This document shows positions 8,589 to 17,099 of a stretch of DNA of 56,594 bases, piece after piece. The notes beneath the pieces were generated by a model. It did not search any database. It worked only from the letters and a program-made list of their open reading frames with translations, and was not told the origin of the DNA. Made by a program: the position numbers and the translations under genes. Position 1 is the stretch's first letter. Every line of letters begins with the position of its first letter. Where the stretch lies: the NCBI GenBank assembly GCA_035708065.1, contig DASSTC010000038.1, positions 1-56,594 of the forward strand, read 5' to 3'. The DNA comes from JAICUY01 sp035708065 (GTDB taxonomy: Bacteria; Chloroflexota; Limnocylindria; QHBO01).

Positions 8589-9608
8589 CTACGGCACCGT
8601 CCAATGAATGCGGAGGCCACCGTTGATGCCGGGCAGCGGGAGCGACTGCGCCTCGCGCTCGAGCGCGTCACGTTCATCCTGCGTCAGCCGTCGCCAGGCG
8701 TCGATGCTCAGCGTCGCCTGCGCGCGCCGCCAGGTGCCCACGATTTCGCCGGCAAGCAACAGCGCGCCGGGCCACACTCGGGTCGGCCACAGAGCCGCGC
8801 GCTGCACGGCACCGGGGACGAGCAGCTCGCGATTGGTGCCCTGCAGCAGGAAATACGTGTCGCCGCTGGGCAGCAGCCGGGCCGCAGCCGATAGCCCGAA
8901 GCGCTGCGAGAGCAGCTCCAGATCCTCGGCGAGGATCCAGCGCTCGCCGATCGGCGTGCGAACCTCCGCTAAGGACGGGCGCAGCCGCTGGAATGCCGCC
9001 TCGCCCGCGAGCGCAGCGATCCCCGCCCACTCAGCGAACGCAGGGGCGGTCGACGGCCCGAACACATGCAGGTAGCGACGGGCAAGCTCGTCCTGCGCGT
9101 CGACCGGGTCGACCAGTGGGCGGTCGACGATCCATACCAGCGGCGCGCGGGCTCCCTCCCAGCGAATCAGAATGCGGCCGCTCGGCGCCCCGTAGCGCAA
9201 GGCGTTTGGGTTCACCGTCAATCCCTCGCCGGCGGCAGTGTCCGTCAGCCTGCGCCCATCGAGGAATTTCTCGAGCCGGTCGGCCATTCGCTCGGCTTTG
9301 TCGCGGGCTCTCGCGTCGGCGCCGATCCGCCCGAGGGTGAAGATGGCCCGATCAGGTTCCGCGACGACGTACGTGCTGTAGCGCGGCCCCCAGAGCTGGA
9401 CGAGCGGCGCGTCCTCCCACGATCTGCCATGCGCGCCGGCGACGCGCGCGTGGATCGACAGCAGCGCCGCCCTCGGCATGCTGTCCTGCAGACCGGCCCA
9501 CGCGGCGTGTCGCAGGGCGTCGGCGGAGGCGGGCAGACGCTGTTCGAGCGCCTGCACGTGACGCCGGTACGCCAGGATTTGCCCGCGGCTGACGGTCATC
9601 GGCTTCAT
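8589..9608 (-). CDS. Winged-helix DNA-binding domain protein (HTH_42/YcaQ-AlkX type)
   Basis: A 339-aa protein of the winged-helix DNA-binding domain family that includes the DNA glycosylases YcaQ and AlkX. It shows LRHAAWAGLQDSMPRAALLSIHARV near the N-terminus, a GPRYSTYVV segment, PLVWIVDRPLVDP, and the C-terminal pattern LLPSGDTYFLL..RELLVPG..RVWPGALLLAGEIVGTWRRAQATLSIDAW. The QxR-type catalytic motif of YcaQ is not evident, so glycosylase activity is uncertain. ATG 9608 (MKPMTV) is preferred; ATG 9599 is possible. A TAGGCT box lies 11 nt upstream of 9608. It converges with the M14 gene across ~100 bp in which I see no terminator hairpin. Confidence 0.75.
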   Translation of the reverse strand: MKPMTVSRGQILAYRRHVQALEQRLPASADALRHAAWAGLQDSMPRAALLSIHARVAGAHGRSWEDAPLVQLWGPRYSTYVVAEPDRAIFTLGRIGADARARDKAERMADRLEKFLDGRRLTDTAAGEGLTVNPNALRYGAPSGRILIRWEGARAPLVWIVDRPLVDPVDAQDELARRYLHVFGPSTAPAFAEWAGIAALAGEAAFQRLRPSLAEVRTPIGERWILAEDLELLSQRFGLSAAARLLPSGDTYFLLQGTNRELLVPGAVQRAALWPTRVWPGALLLAGEIVGTWRRAQATLSIDAWRRLTQDERDALEREAQSLPLPGINGGLRIHWTVP

Positions 9609-9695
9609 GACGAAACGAGAGCCTAGCGCGCCGGGTAGGACCAACGTTCGGCCAAGCGACCCCAACGGCGGATGGCGGCGGTTGGACGGCACGCG

Positions 9696-9701
9696 TAGCG
9701 T
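9696..9701 (+). promoter_or_regulatory. Putative leaderless -10 box (TAGCGT)
   Basis: TAGCGT ends exactly 6 nt before ATG 9708, the same spacing as at several other genes here. It would place transcription start on or next to the start codon. Confidence 0.45.
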
Positions 9702-9707
9702 CCGCGC

Positions 9708-9950
9708 ATGGCCAATTCCCGGCGTCGATTGCGAATCTTCGGTCTTCTCGGCCTTGCCGCCGGCCTGGGCCTTGTGCTGGGCGGGCCGCTGGCGAACGAC
9801 CTCGCCGAGTTGGTGCGAGGCTACGGCGCGATGCTGACGGCCAGCGCGGCGTACATGCTGGTCGGACTCGTGATGGTCGCCCGACGCTCTACGCATCGCC
9901 GCGCCGCAATGGCCTCGAACGTCGGCGTGGAGCTCGCGCAGCGCACCTAG
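9708..9950 (+). CDS. Small two-helix membrane protein, unknown function
   Basis: An 80-aa protein with a basic N-terminus (MANSRRRLR), a hydrophobic helix at about 10-30 (FGLLGLAAGLGLVLGG) and a second at about 42-58 (MLTASAAYMLVGLVMV), then a short basic tail. No family recognised. It sits alone between two leftward genes. The main support for it being real is the leaderless-type -10 box TAGCGT exactly 6 nt upstream. Its TAG stop lies 4 nt before the stop of the convergent rRNA methyltransferase gene. The start has no Shine-Dalgarno sequence. Confidence 0.6.
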   Translation: MANSRRRLRIFGLLGLAAGLGLVLGGPLANDLAELVRGYGAMLTASAAYMLVGLVMVARRSTHRRAAMASNVGVELAQRT

Positions 9951-9954
9951 CCTG

Positions 9955-10710
9955 TCAGCCGCGCAACCGCTGGCGCTGCACCTCGAAGCCGATGACCGCG
10001 GCTGCCGCAGCGGTTCCGAGCGACGCCGCGTCCGGGCGGCTGTACGGGATACGCACCACCGCATCGGCCTGATCGAGCACCGAGCGCGCGACGCCGCGCC
10101 GCTCGCCGCCAATGAGCACGAACAGCGGTGGCGTCAGCTGCTCCTCGTACAGCGAGACTGCATCCGCACGCTCCGCGGCAACGATCGTGCGGACGCCGGC
10201 GCGACCGAGCATCTGCATGGCGTCCAGCGGGTCGGCGACCGCCGACACCGGCAGGAGCTCCGAGGCGCCGGCCGCGGAGCGCGCGATGATCGTGGTCGCG
10301 CTGTCCCAGCTGCGCTCGCGGATGACGAGGCCGGAAGCGCCAGCGGCGTACAGCGAGCGCAGCGCAGCGCCGAGGTTGTAGGGATCCTCGACGCCGTCGA
10401 GCATCACCACGAACGCGCCGTCGGTCACCAGGGAATCGAGTGCAACGAGCGACCGCTCCCCCACCTCTGCGACCAGGCCGCCGTGGCTGCGTCCGCTGGC
10501 CAGGTCGTCGATCTCGGCCCGCGGCAGTCGCTCGACCAACACGCCCTGGCGATCGGCCATGGCCTCGATACGCCGGGTGGCGGCGTCGGCGCGCACCCCC
10601 TCCTTGGCGATGAGGATGCGGTGGATCGGTCGGGAGCGGCCGCGCAGCGCGGCCGCGACGGAGACATGTCCTTCGAGCAGGGCGCGAGCAGCCACCCGCC
10701 GGCCGCTCAG
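9955..10710 (-). CDS. rlmB: SpoU/TrmH-family 23S rRNA 2'-O-methyltransferase (RlmB-like)
   Basis: A ~251-aa SPOUT methyltransferase. The N-terminal RNA-binding part (GRRVAARALLEGHVSV...IHRILIAKEG) resembles the L7Ae-like domain of RlmB. The catalytic knot domain shows the motif series LDGVEDPYNLGAALRSLYAAGASGLVI, then FVLIGGERRGV and VRIPYSRPDAASLGTAAAAAV (motif 3). It 2'-O-methylates a 23S rRNA guanosine in the family. There is no ATG or GTG upstream of the conserved LSGRR. The only start that keeps it is CTG 10710, which overlaps the hflX stop as CTGA; GTG 10695 would truncate the N-terminus. It is coupled downstream of hflX. Confidence 0.85.
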   Translation of the reverse strand: MSGRRVAARALLEGHVSVAAALRGRSRPIHRILIAKEGVRADAATRRIEAMADRQGVLVERLPRAEIDDLASGRSHGGLVAEVGERSLVALDSLVTDGAFVVMLDGVEDPYNLGAALRSLYAAGASGLVIRERSWDSATTIIARSAAGASELLPVSAVADPLDAMQMLGRAGVRTIVAAERADAVSLYEEQLTPPLFVLIGGERRGVARSVLDQADAVVRIPYSRPDAASLGTAAAAAVIGFEVQRQRLRG

Positions 10711-11996
10711 CGGCGAGCGCCGCGCGCGGAGCGGCCGACCGAGTCGAGCTCGCCGGCGATCGCCGCCGGCAGGTGACCCGAGATCCGTACGCCACGCGGC
10801 CCGTATTGCTCGGTCACCTCGCCGCTGTGTCGCGCCCGCGCCACCAGCTCGCCGCGCTCGTAGGGCACCACCGTGTCGACCGCGACCATCTGCGCACGCA
10901 GTGCGGCGCCGATCTGCTCGAGGAGCTCGGGGAGGCCGCGGCCGGTCGTGGCACTGACGAACGCCGCGCGCTCCCCGGCCGGCATCGGTACACCGTCGTG
11001 CGCGACGTCGAGCAGATCGATCTTGTTGTACACGGTGATCCGCGGCTTGTCGCCGGCGTCGAGCTCGTCGAGGACACGCTGCACCGCCGCCTGCTGGATG
11101 ATGAAGTCCGGATCGGAGGCGTCGACGACCTCGAGCAGCAGATCGGCCCGCACGACCTCCTCGAGCGTGGCACGGAAGGCGTCGACCAGGTCGTGCGGCA
11201 GCTTGTTGATGAAGCCCACGGTATCGGTCATCACCACGTGCTGGCCCGATGGCAGCACGACCTGCCGCGAGGTCGGATCCAGCGTGGCGAAGAGCATGTC
11301 GGCGGCGTACACGTTCGAATCGGCCAGGGCGTTGAGCAGCGTGCTCTTGCCCGCGTTGGTGTAGCCCACCAGGGCGACCGTCGGCACCTGCTTGCTCTCG
11401 CGCTGGCGGCTGGCGGTGGCACGATGGCGTTTCACCGATTCGAGCTCGCTGCGCACCCTGCGGATCTGCTCGCCGATGAGCCGGCGGTCGGTCTCCAGCT
11501 GGCTCTCGCCCGGACCGCCGCGTGTGCCGATCCCGCCGCCGGTGCGCGACAGGTGGGTCCACATGCGGGTCAACCGCGGCAGGTGGTACTCGAGCTGCGC
11601 CAGCTTGACCTGCAGGCGGCCCTCCTTGGTCCGGGCGCGCTGCGCGAAGATGTCGATGATCAGTGCTGATCGGTCGAGCACCTTGCAGTTCAGCAGCTGC
11701 TCGAGGTTGCGCTGCTGCGCCGCGCTCAGCTCGTCGTCGACGACGAGCACGCTGAACCCGCTCGCCGCCTTCTCGGTGACGAGCTCGGCCGCGCGTCCCT
11801 TGCCGAAGTACCAGGCTGGATCGGGCTCGGCGCGACGCTGGAACGCGCTGCCGACCACTTCGGCGCCGGCCGTCTCGGCAAGGGCGGCGAGCTCGGCCAG
11901 GCTGCGGCCGATCGGCCAGCCGCCGCGCGGATCGTCGATGCCGATCAGGAAGGCACGCTCTTCGGGCGTGGTGAGGTCGATCATCCGTTCGTTCAT
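10707..11996 (-). CDS. hflX: GTPase HflX
   Basis: A 429-aa ribosome-associated GTPase that splits stalled 70S ribosomes in the family. The N-terminal HflX domain contains AWYFGKGRAAELV and VVDDELSAAQQRNLE. A linker bears GGGIGTRGGPGESQLETDRR (154-172), followed by a P-loop GYTNAGKST at 211-219 and G3 DTVGFI. The start is set at ATG 11996 because GGAG lies 9 nt upstream and the conserved part begins soon after; ATG 12011 is an alternative. It is transcribed divergently from the GGDEF/EAL gene, and the shared upstream region contains a hairpin built from two copies of the dispersed motif. The rRNA methyltransferase follows by CTGA overlap. Confidence 0.93.
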   Translation of the reverse strand: MNERMIDLTTPEERAFLIGIDDPRGGWPIGRSLAELAALAETAGAEVVGSAFQRRAEPDPAWYFGKGRAAELVTEKAASGFSVLVVDDELSAAQQRNLEQLLNCKVLDRSALIIDIFAQRARTKEGRLQVKLAQLEYHLPRLTRMWTHLSRTGGGIGTRGGPGESQLETDRRLIGEQIRRVRSELESVKRHRATASRQRESKQVPTVALVGYTNAGKSTLLNALADSNVYAADMLFATLDPTSRQVVLPSGQHVVMTDTVGFINKLPHDLVDAFRATLEEVVRADLLLEVVDASDPDFIIQQAAVQRVLDELDAGDKPRITVYNKIDLLDVAHDGVPMPAGERAAFVSATTGRGLPELLEQIGAALRAQMVAVDTVVPYERGELVARARHSGEVTEQYGPRGVRISGHLPAAIAGELDSVGRSARGARR

Positions 11997-12062
11997 GGGT
12001 GGACGCTCCATGGTAGCCGATGCACCCGTTGCACCCATCGCAGGTACCTTCGGCCTATCCCC

Positions 12063-12090
12063 CATCGGTCGCGGGTGTGCGATACCGATG
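12063..12090. repeat. Inverted pair of the dispersed motif forming a hairpin between hflX and the GGDEF gene
   Basis: CATCGGT (12063-12069) and ACCGATG (12084-12090) are exact reverse complements separated by 14 nt. An inner CGC/GCG pairing extends the stem, with a two-base bulge. The hairpin lies in the ~125-bp region between two divergent starts, where a terminator is not expected for either gene. Confidence 0.7.
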
Positions 12091-12122
12091 CCATCACCAG
12101 CAGCGCACCGGAGGCGTGGGGC

Positions 12123-13712
12123 ATGGACCATCCGGCGAGGGGGTCATTGCGCCTGCGCCTGAGCGGGGCGCTCGTCGTTGCGGCGCTCGTCGGCATCCTC
12201 CTCGAACGCGGCGTCGCCGAGGCCCGGCCGGACGCTCCCCTCCTTTCGCTGCTGCTGGGGCTCGCCGCTGTCACGGCCGTCGGCCTGACCGCCTGCGAGG
12301 GGCTGCTGCGCGGCCTGCTGCGCTCGAAGGACGACCTGCAGGTCCGCTACGAGACCGCTCTGGCCGATGCGCTCACCGACCCGCTGACCCGTCTCGGCAA
12401 CCATCGTGCCTTCCAGGAGGAGCTCGACCGGCAGGTCGAGCAGGCGCTCCGCTACGAGACGCCGCTTTCGCTGGTGCTCATCGACCTGGATGACTTCAAG
12501 GGCATCAACGATGAGCGCGGCCACGCGGCCGGCGACGCGGTGCTGAGCCGGCTCGGCGAGCTGCTGGTGAGTGTGGTCCGCAAGCCCGACCGCGCGTTCC
12601 GCATTGGCGGCGACGAGCTGGCGTTGCTGCTGCCACATGCCGATGCCGATGGCGCGCGGGTCGTTGCGCGCCGGCTGCTCGCCGCGTCGCTCGCACCGAA
12701 GCAGCTCGGCGACGAGCTTGCCGATGGGCTGTCCTTCTCGGCCGGCATCTCGTCGGTCCCCGCGCAGGCCATGACCCGCTCCGACCTGTACGCGCAGGCC
12801 GATGCCGCCCTGTATGCGGCGAAGCGCGGTGGTCGCACCGCGGTCGAAATTTTCGCCCCCGAGGCGCTCCAGCCGGTCCCGGCCAGCGACCGCTCGGCAG
12901 CGGTCAACCAGCTGATCGCGGCACGACAGCTGCTCGGCGTCTACCAGCCGATTGTCGACCTCGCGACACGCGTCGTCCTGGGCTACGAGGGCCTTGTTCG
13001 GCCGCTGCCACCGTCGCCGTTCGCCACGCCGCTCGAGCTGTTCGCCGCCGCCGAGGCGAGTGGTCGAACGGTGGCGCTCGACCTGGCCTGTATCGAGCTG
13101 CTGGTTGGCGGTGCCCGTGCGCTGCCGGTCGACCAGTTCCTGACCTTCAACCTTTCGCCACGCACGGTGGAGGCACCGGAGTTCGGCGTGGCGATGCTGC
13201 TGAACATCGCCGGGCGCCATTCACTCGCTCCCCAGCGCCTGGTGATCGAGCTGACCGAGCACGCCTCGATCAGCGATATGCCGCGCCTGCGCGAGAAGCT
13301 CGATGCCTGTCGCCGCGCCGGCATTCGGCTCGCCGCCGACGACCTCGGCGCGGGTAACGCCGGGCTGCGCCTGCTCAGCGAGCTGCCGTTCGACATCCTC
13401 AAGGTCGACGTCAACCTCGTCCGGCGCAGCGCGCCGGGCGCCCTCTCATCGGCGATCGTCAGCTCGGTGATCGACCTCGCCGCGCGGACCGGCGCGCTGG
13501 TCATCGCCGAGGGCATCGAAGACCAGATCCAGCTCGACCGGCTGACGAGCCTCGGCGCGCATGCGGCCCAGGGCTTCCTGCTCGGTCCCCCCGGACCGCT
13601 TCCGGAGCGCAGCGTCCGGCTACCGATCGCGCCGCTGCCGGTCGCGTCCGGACCGATGGCCAGCTGGCGCGAGAGCATCGGCCTGCCGATCGCCGGCGTC
13701 GGATCCGCCTAG
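12123..13712 (+). CDS. Membrane-anchored GGDEF-EAL protein (c-di-GMP turnover)
   Basis: A 529-aa protein with two N-terminal transmembrane helices (~12-28, ~38-60), a GGDEF domain (~75-245) and an EAL domain (~265-505). The cyclase signature reads GGDEL (162-166), with metal-binding DLDDFK at 121-126. In the EAL domain the name motif reads EGL (289-291), but the other metal/catalytic positions are kept: N343 in FNLSPRT, E376 in IELTEHA, D406-D407 in ADDLGAG, K427 and E463 in AEGIED. It may be a phosphodiesterase with a regulatory GGDEF half, or bifunctional. Start ATG 12123 has GGAGG at 12109-12113; the longer GTG start at 12075 lies in the upstream hairpin. It converges on miaA with 7 nt between stops. 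Confidence 0.9.
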   Translation: MDHPARGSLRLRLSGALVVAALVGILLERGVAEARPDAPLLSLLLGLAAVTAVGLTACEGLLRGLLRSKDDLQVRYETALADALTDPLTRLGNHRAFQEELDRQVEQALRYETPLSLVLIDLDDFKGINDERGHAAGDAVLSRLGELLVSVVRKPDRAFRIGGDELALLLPHADADGARVVARRLLAASLAPKQLGDELADGLSFSAGISSVPAQAMTRSDLYAQADAALYAAKRGGRTAVEIFAPEALQPVPASDRSAAVNQLIAARQLLGVYQPIVDLATRVVLGYEGLVRPLPPSPFATPLELFAAAEASGRTVALDLACIELLVGGARALPVDQFLTFNLSPRTVEAPEFGVAMLLNIAGRHSLAPQRLVIELTEHASISDMPRLREKLDACRRAGIRLAADDLGAGNAGLRLLSELPFDILKVDVNLVRRSAPGALSSAIVSSVIDLAARTGALVIAEGIEDQIQLDRLTSLGAHAAQGFLLGPPGPLPERSVRLPIAPLPVASGPMASWRESIGLPIAGVGSA

Positions 13713-13719
13713 CAGCAAT

Positions 13720-14637
13720 TCAGCCGGTCAGGTGAGCCAGCGCCGCCTCGACCAGCGCGGGACGGTCGGAGGGCGAGTCGCCGGCGTCGAGCCATTCGAT
13801 GCGCGCGTCCCGGTCGAACCAGGTCATCTGTCGCCTGGCGTACTGCCGCACGCGACGGCTGGTCGAGGCAACCGCCTCGTCCACGCTCGTCGTCCCGGCG
13901 AGCACACCGGCCGCTTCGGCGTAGCCGTGCCCGGACAGCGCTGGCTGACCGGTGTCGTGCCCGGCCGCCAGCAACGCCCGCGTCTCGTCGAGCAGGCCGC
14001 CGCCGAACATCGCCCGGGCGCGGGCTTCGATCCGCCGTGCCAAGACGTCGGCCGGCCGCCGGATGCCGACGATGCGTACCGTCCCGGCGTATGGCTCGGC
14101 CTGCGGCATGGCAGGATCTCCCGCCTCGGCGCGCTCGAGCGCGCGCAGCACGCGCCGCGAGTTCCGCAGGTCGATGCGCGCGGCGACCGCCGGGACGAGG
14201 AGGCGCAGCCGCTCGGCCAGCGGCGCGAGGCCCGCGGACTCGAGCTCGGCAGCCAGCCGGGCGCGGATCTGCGGCGACCACGCCTGTGCGTCGAAGTCGA
14301 AGCCGTCGACCAGCGCCGAGACGTACAGGCCGGTGCCGCCGACGACGAGCGGGAGGTTGCCGCGCCCGGAGATCTGGTCGACGAGCGATCTGGCGCGCGC
14401 CACCCAGTCGGCCACGCTGAACGGCTCGTCGGGAGCGGCGACGTCGAGCAGGTGATGCCGGACGGCGGCCCGCTCCGCCGCCGTCGGCTTGGCCGTGCCG
14501 ACATCCATGCCGCGGTAGACCTGTCGCGAATCGGCCGAGATGATCTCGAGCGGCAACCGCCGGGCGATCGCCAGGGCCAGCGCGCTCTTGCCCGATGCCG
14601 TTGGACCGACGATCGCGCCGATCCTCGGTCGGGTCAC
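13720..14637 (-). CDS. miaA: tRNA dimethylallyltransferase MiaA
   Basis: A 305-aa enzyme that transfers a dimethylallyl group to A37 of tRNAs reading codons that begin with U. It has the P-loop GPTASGKS (11-18), the substrate motif ISADSRQVYRGMDVGTAKP, VGGTGLYVSAL, and RRQMTWFDRD near the C-terminus. Length is normal. Start GTG 14637 overlaps the stop of the upstream YmdB gene (GTGA), the last of several four-base overlaps in the rny-ymdB-miaA operon. Confidence 0.95.
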   Translation of the reverse strand: MTRPRIGAIVGPTASGKSALALAIARRLPLEIISADSRQVYRGMDVGTAKPTAAERAAVRHHLLDVAAPDEPFSVADWVARARSLVDQISGRGNLPLVVGGTGLYVSALVDGFDFDAQAWSPQIRARLAAELESAGLAPLAERLRLLVPAVAARIDLRNSRRVLRALERAEAGDPAMPQAEPYAGTVRIVGIRRPADVLARRIEARARAMFGGGLLDETRALLAAGHDTGQPALSGHGYAEAAGVLAGTTSVDEAVASTSRRVRQYARRQMTWFDRDARIEWLDAGDSPSDRPALVEAALAHLTG

Positions 14638-15446
14638 CCCACCTCGACCAGTCGCTGGACGAGCTCGATCGACCGCGCGCGGCCAGTCCCTCGCTCCGCC
14701 TCGATGAGCACCGCGTTGAAGCTCACCGGCCCTTCTGCTACGGCGAAGCGCGTGGGCAGGTGCTTCAGGAAGCGCGGCATGACCGTGTCGACGCTCATGC
14801 CGATGATCGAGTCACGTGGCCCGGTCATGCCGATGTCGCTGATGTAGGCGGTTCCCTTCGGCAGGACGCGGGCATCGGCCGTGGGCACGTGGGTGTGCGT
14901 GCCGACGACCGCCGAGACGCGACCGTCGAGGTACCACCCCATGGCGTTCTTCTCGGAGGTGATCTCGCAGTGGAAGTCGACCAGGCGCACCGGCGGCAGC
15001 TCGAGAGCCGCCTCGTCGAGCAGCCGGTCGACGGCGGTGAACGGCGAGTCGAGCTGGTTCATGAAGACGCGGCCCATGACGTTGATGACCGCCACGTCGC
15101 CGCCATCGGGCAGGTGGTGCACCAGCCAGCCGCGGCCGGGGGCGACATCCGGGTAGTTCATCGGCCGCAGGAGGGGCCGATCCGTCTCGAGGTAGTCGTA
15201 GATCTCGCGCTTGTCCCAGATGTGGTTGCCGCTGGTCAGCACGTCGACGCCCGAGTCGAGCATCTCCTCGGCGAGGTTCGGGGTGATCCCCATCCCGGCG
15301 GCCAGGTTCTCACCGTTGGCCACGATCAGGTCGAGGTGCAGGTCACGGCGCAGCTCCGGCAGCAGGGCATGGACCGCCTGGCGGCCGGGCTTGCCGATGA
15401 TGTCGCCGATGATCAGGCAGCGGACGAGCTCCGCTCGCTCGGTCAC
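14634..15446 (-). CDS. ymdB: YmdB/TIGR00282-family metallophosphoesterase
   Basis: A 270-aa protein with the di-metal signature of the YmdB family: IIGDIIGKPGRQAV (D15), NGEN (44-47), TSGNHIWDKREI (71-82), DFHCEITSEKNAMGWYLDGRVSAVVGTHTHVPTADA, and ISDIGMTGP. YmdB hydrolyses 2',3'- and 3',5'-cyclic nucleotides and in Bacillus influences biofilm and motility decisions. It is encoded directly after rny, the conserved order in Firmicutes and Chloroflexota, with GTGA overlaps at both ends. Confidence 0.93.
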   Translation of the reverse strand: MTERAELVRCLIIGDIIGKPGRQAVHALLPELRRDLHLDLIVANGENLAAGMGITPNLAEEMLDSGVDVLTSGNHIWDKREIYDYLETDRPLLRPMNYPDVAPGRGWLVHHLPDGGDVAVINVMGRVFMNQLDSPFTAVDRLLDEAALELPPVRLVDFHCEITSEKNAMGWYLDGRVSAVVGTHTHVPTADARVLPKGTAYISDIGMTGPRDSIIGMSVDTVMPRFLKHLPTRFAVAEGPVSFNAVLIEAERGTGRARSIELVQRLVEVG

Positions 15447-16975
15447 CGGGCGTAGTCGACGGCGCGCGTCTCCCGGATGACGGTCACCTTGATCTGCCCC
15501 GGGTACTGCAGCTGCTCCTCGATCTTCTTCACCACGTCCCGGGCGAGTCGCGACGAGGCGAGGTCGTCGATGTCCTCGGGGCGGACGAGGATGCGCACCT
15601 CGCGTCCGGCCTGGATCGCGAAGCAGCGCTCGACGCCCGGGAAGCTCATCGCGATCTGCTGCAGGTCGTCGAGCCGCTTGACGTAGTTGTCGAGCGTCTC
15701 CCCGCGCGCACCCGGACGCGAGGCGCTGATCGCGTCGGCGATCTGGACCACGGTCGCCTCGATGGTCTCCTGCTCGACCTCCTGGTGGTGCGCCGCGATT
15801 GCGTTGCAGACGACCGCGTTCACCCCGTAGCGCTTGGCGATGTCACCGCCGATCAGCGCGTGCGGTCCCTCGACTTCGTGGTCGACCGCCTTGCCGATGT
15901 CGTGGAGCAGGCCGCCCTTCTTCGACTCGTTGACGTTCGCGCCGATCTCGGCGGCCAGCACGCCCGCCAGGCGCGCCGTCTCGATGCAGTGGTCGAGCAC
16001 GTTCTGGCCGTAGCTGGTCCGGTACTTCAGCCGGCCCAGCAGCTTGATCAGCTCCGGATGCAGTCCCGGAACGCCGGCCTCGTAGGCTGCCTGCTCGCCG
16101 GCCTGGCGCATCACCACCTCGATCTCGGAGCGGCACTTGGCCACGGTCTCCTCGATGCGCCCGGGGTGGATGCGGCCGTCGCTGATCAGCTTGGTGAGCG
16201 CCATCCGCGCCACCTCGCGCCGGACCGGGTCGAAGCCGGAGAGCACCACGGCCTCGGGGGTATCGTCAATGATCAGGTCCACGCCGGTGGCCTGCTCGAG
16301 CGCACGGATGTTGCGGCCTTCGCGACCGATGATCCGCCCCTTCATTTCCTCCGAGGGCAGGTGGACGACGCTGACCGTCGCCTCGGAGGTGTGGTCGGCG
16401 GCGATGCGCTGCATCACCGTGGTCAGCACCCGCCTCGCCCGCTCCTCGCCTTCTTCGGTGGCGTGGCGCTCGATCTCGCGGACGCGATGCGCCGCCTCGG
16501 CCTGTGCCTCGTCGACGATCTGCTGGATGAGCGAATGGCGCGCCTCGGCGACCGACAGGCCGCTCACCCGCTCGAGCTCGCCGAGCTGCCGCTGCTTCAT
16601 GGCGGCAACTTCGCGGCGCGCTTCGTCGAGCTCTCGCTGCTTCTCCTCGTGAGCCGCCTCGCGGCGCTCGACGGCTTCGACCTTGCGGTCGAGGCTCTCG
16701 GAGCGATCGAGCAGGAGCCGCTCCTGGCGCTGCAGGTCGGCGCGCTTGGCGCGCGCCTCTTCCTCGGCGGCGCGCTGCAGCTTGAGCGCCTCGTCCTTCC
16801 CCTCGAGAACGATCTCCTTCTGCTTCGCGCGTGCCTCTGCGCTGAGCCGCTCGGCGTACGACTCGGCATGCTTGACGGCATTTCCCGCGACGATCCGTCG
16901 CGCGACGTAGCCGATCACCACGCCGACGATGAGTGCGGCAATCGCCGCCACGATGACGACGGTGAGTTCCGGCAT
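15443..16975 (-). CDS. rny: Ribonuclease Y
   Basis: A 510-aa membrane-tethered endoribonuclease that initiates mRNA decay. The N-terminal transmembrane helix (~3-22), a long charged coiled coil (about 30-180), a KH RNA-binding domain (GRIIGREGRNIRALEQATGVD) and an HD domain with HDIGKAVDHEVEG are all present, in the standard RNase Y order and length. ATG 16975 is supported by GGAGG 7 nt upstream; longer frames upstream belong to other genes. It is the first gene of the rny-ymdB-miaA unit. The 124-nt upstream region carries a TACACT box (17074-17079, - strand) and a small GGTCG/CGACC hairpin (17053-17065). Confidence 0.95.
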   Translation of the reverse strand: MPELTVVIVAAIAALIVGVVIGYVARRIVAGNAVKHAESYAERLSAEARAKQKEIVLEGKDEALKLQRAAEEEARAKRADLQRQERLLLDRSESLDRKVEAVERREAAHEEKQRELDEARREVAAMKQRQLGELERVSGLSVAEARHSLIQQIVDEAQAEAAHRVREIERHATEEGEERARRVLTTVMQRIAADHTSEATVSVVHLPSEEMKGRIIGREGRNIRALEQATGVDLIIDDTPEAVVLSGFDPVRREVARMALTKLISDGRIHPGRIEETVAKCRSEIEVVMRQAGEQAAYEAGVPGLHPELIKLLGRLKYRTSYGQNVLDHCIETARLAGVLAAEIGANVNESKKGGLLHDIGKAVDHEVEGPHALIGGDIAKRYGVNAVVCNAIAAHHQEVEQETIEATVVQIADAISASRPGARGETLDNYVKRLDDLQQIAMSFPGVERCFAIQAGREVRILVRPEDIDDLASSRLARDVVKKIEEQLQYPGQIKVTVIRETRAVDYAR

Positions 16976-17099
16976 GTGGCTCCTCCGGGTCGATGGAGCC
17001 CGTATGGGCGATGTGCGCCCGCCGAGCGAGCGCCTCAGGTGAGCTGATTCGCGGTCGAAACGACCTTCGGCCGAGTGTAGCGCAATGTCGCGCGAGCCA

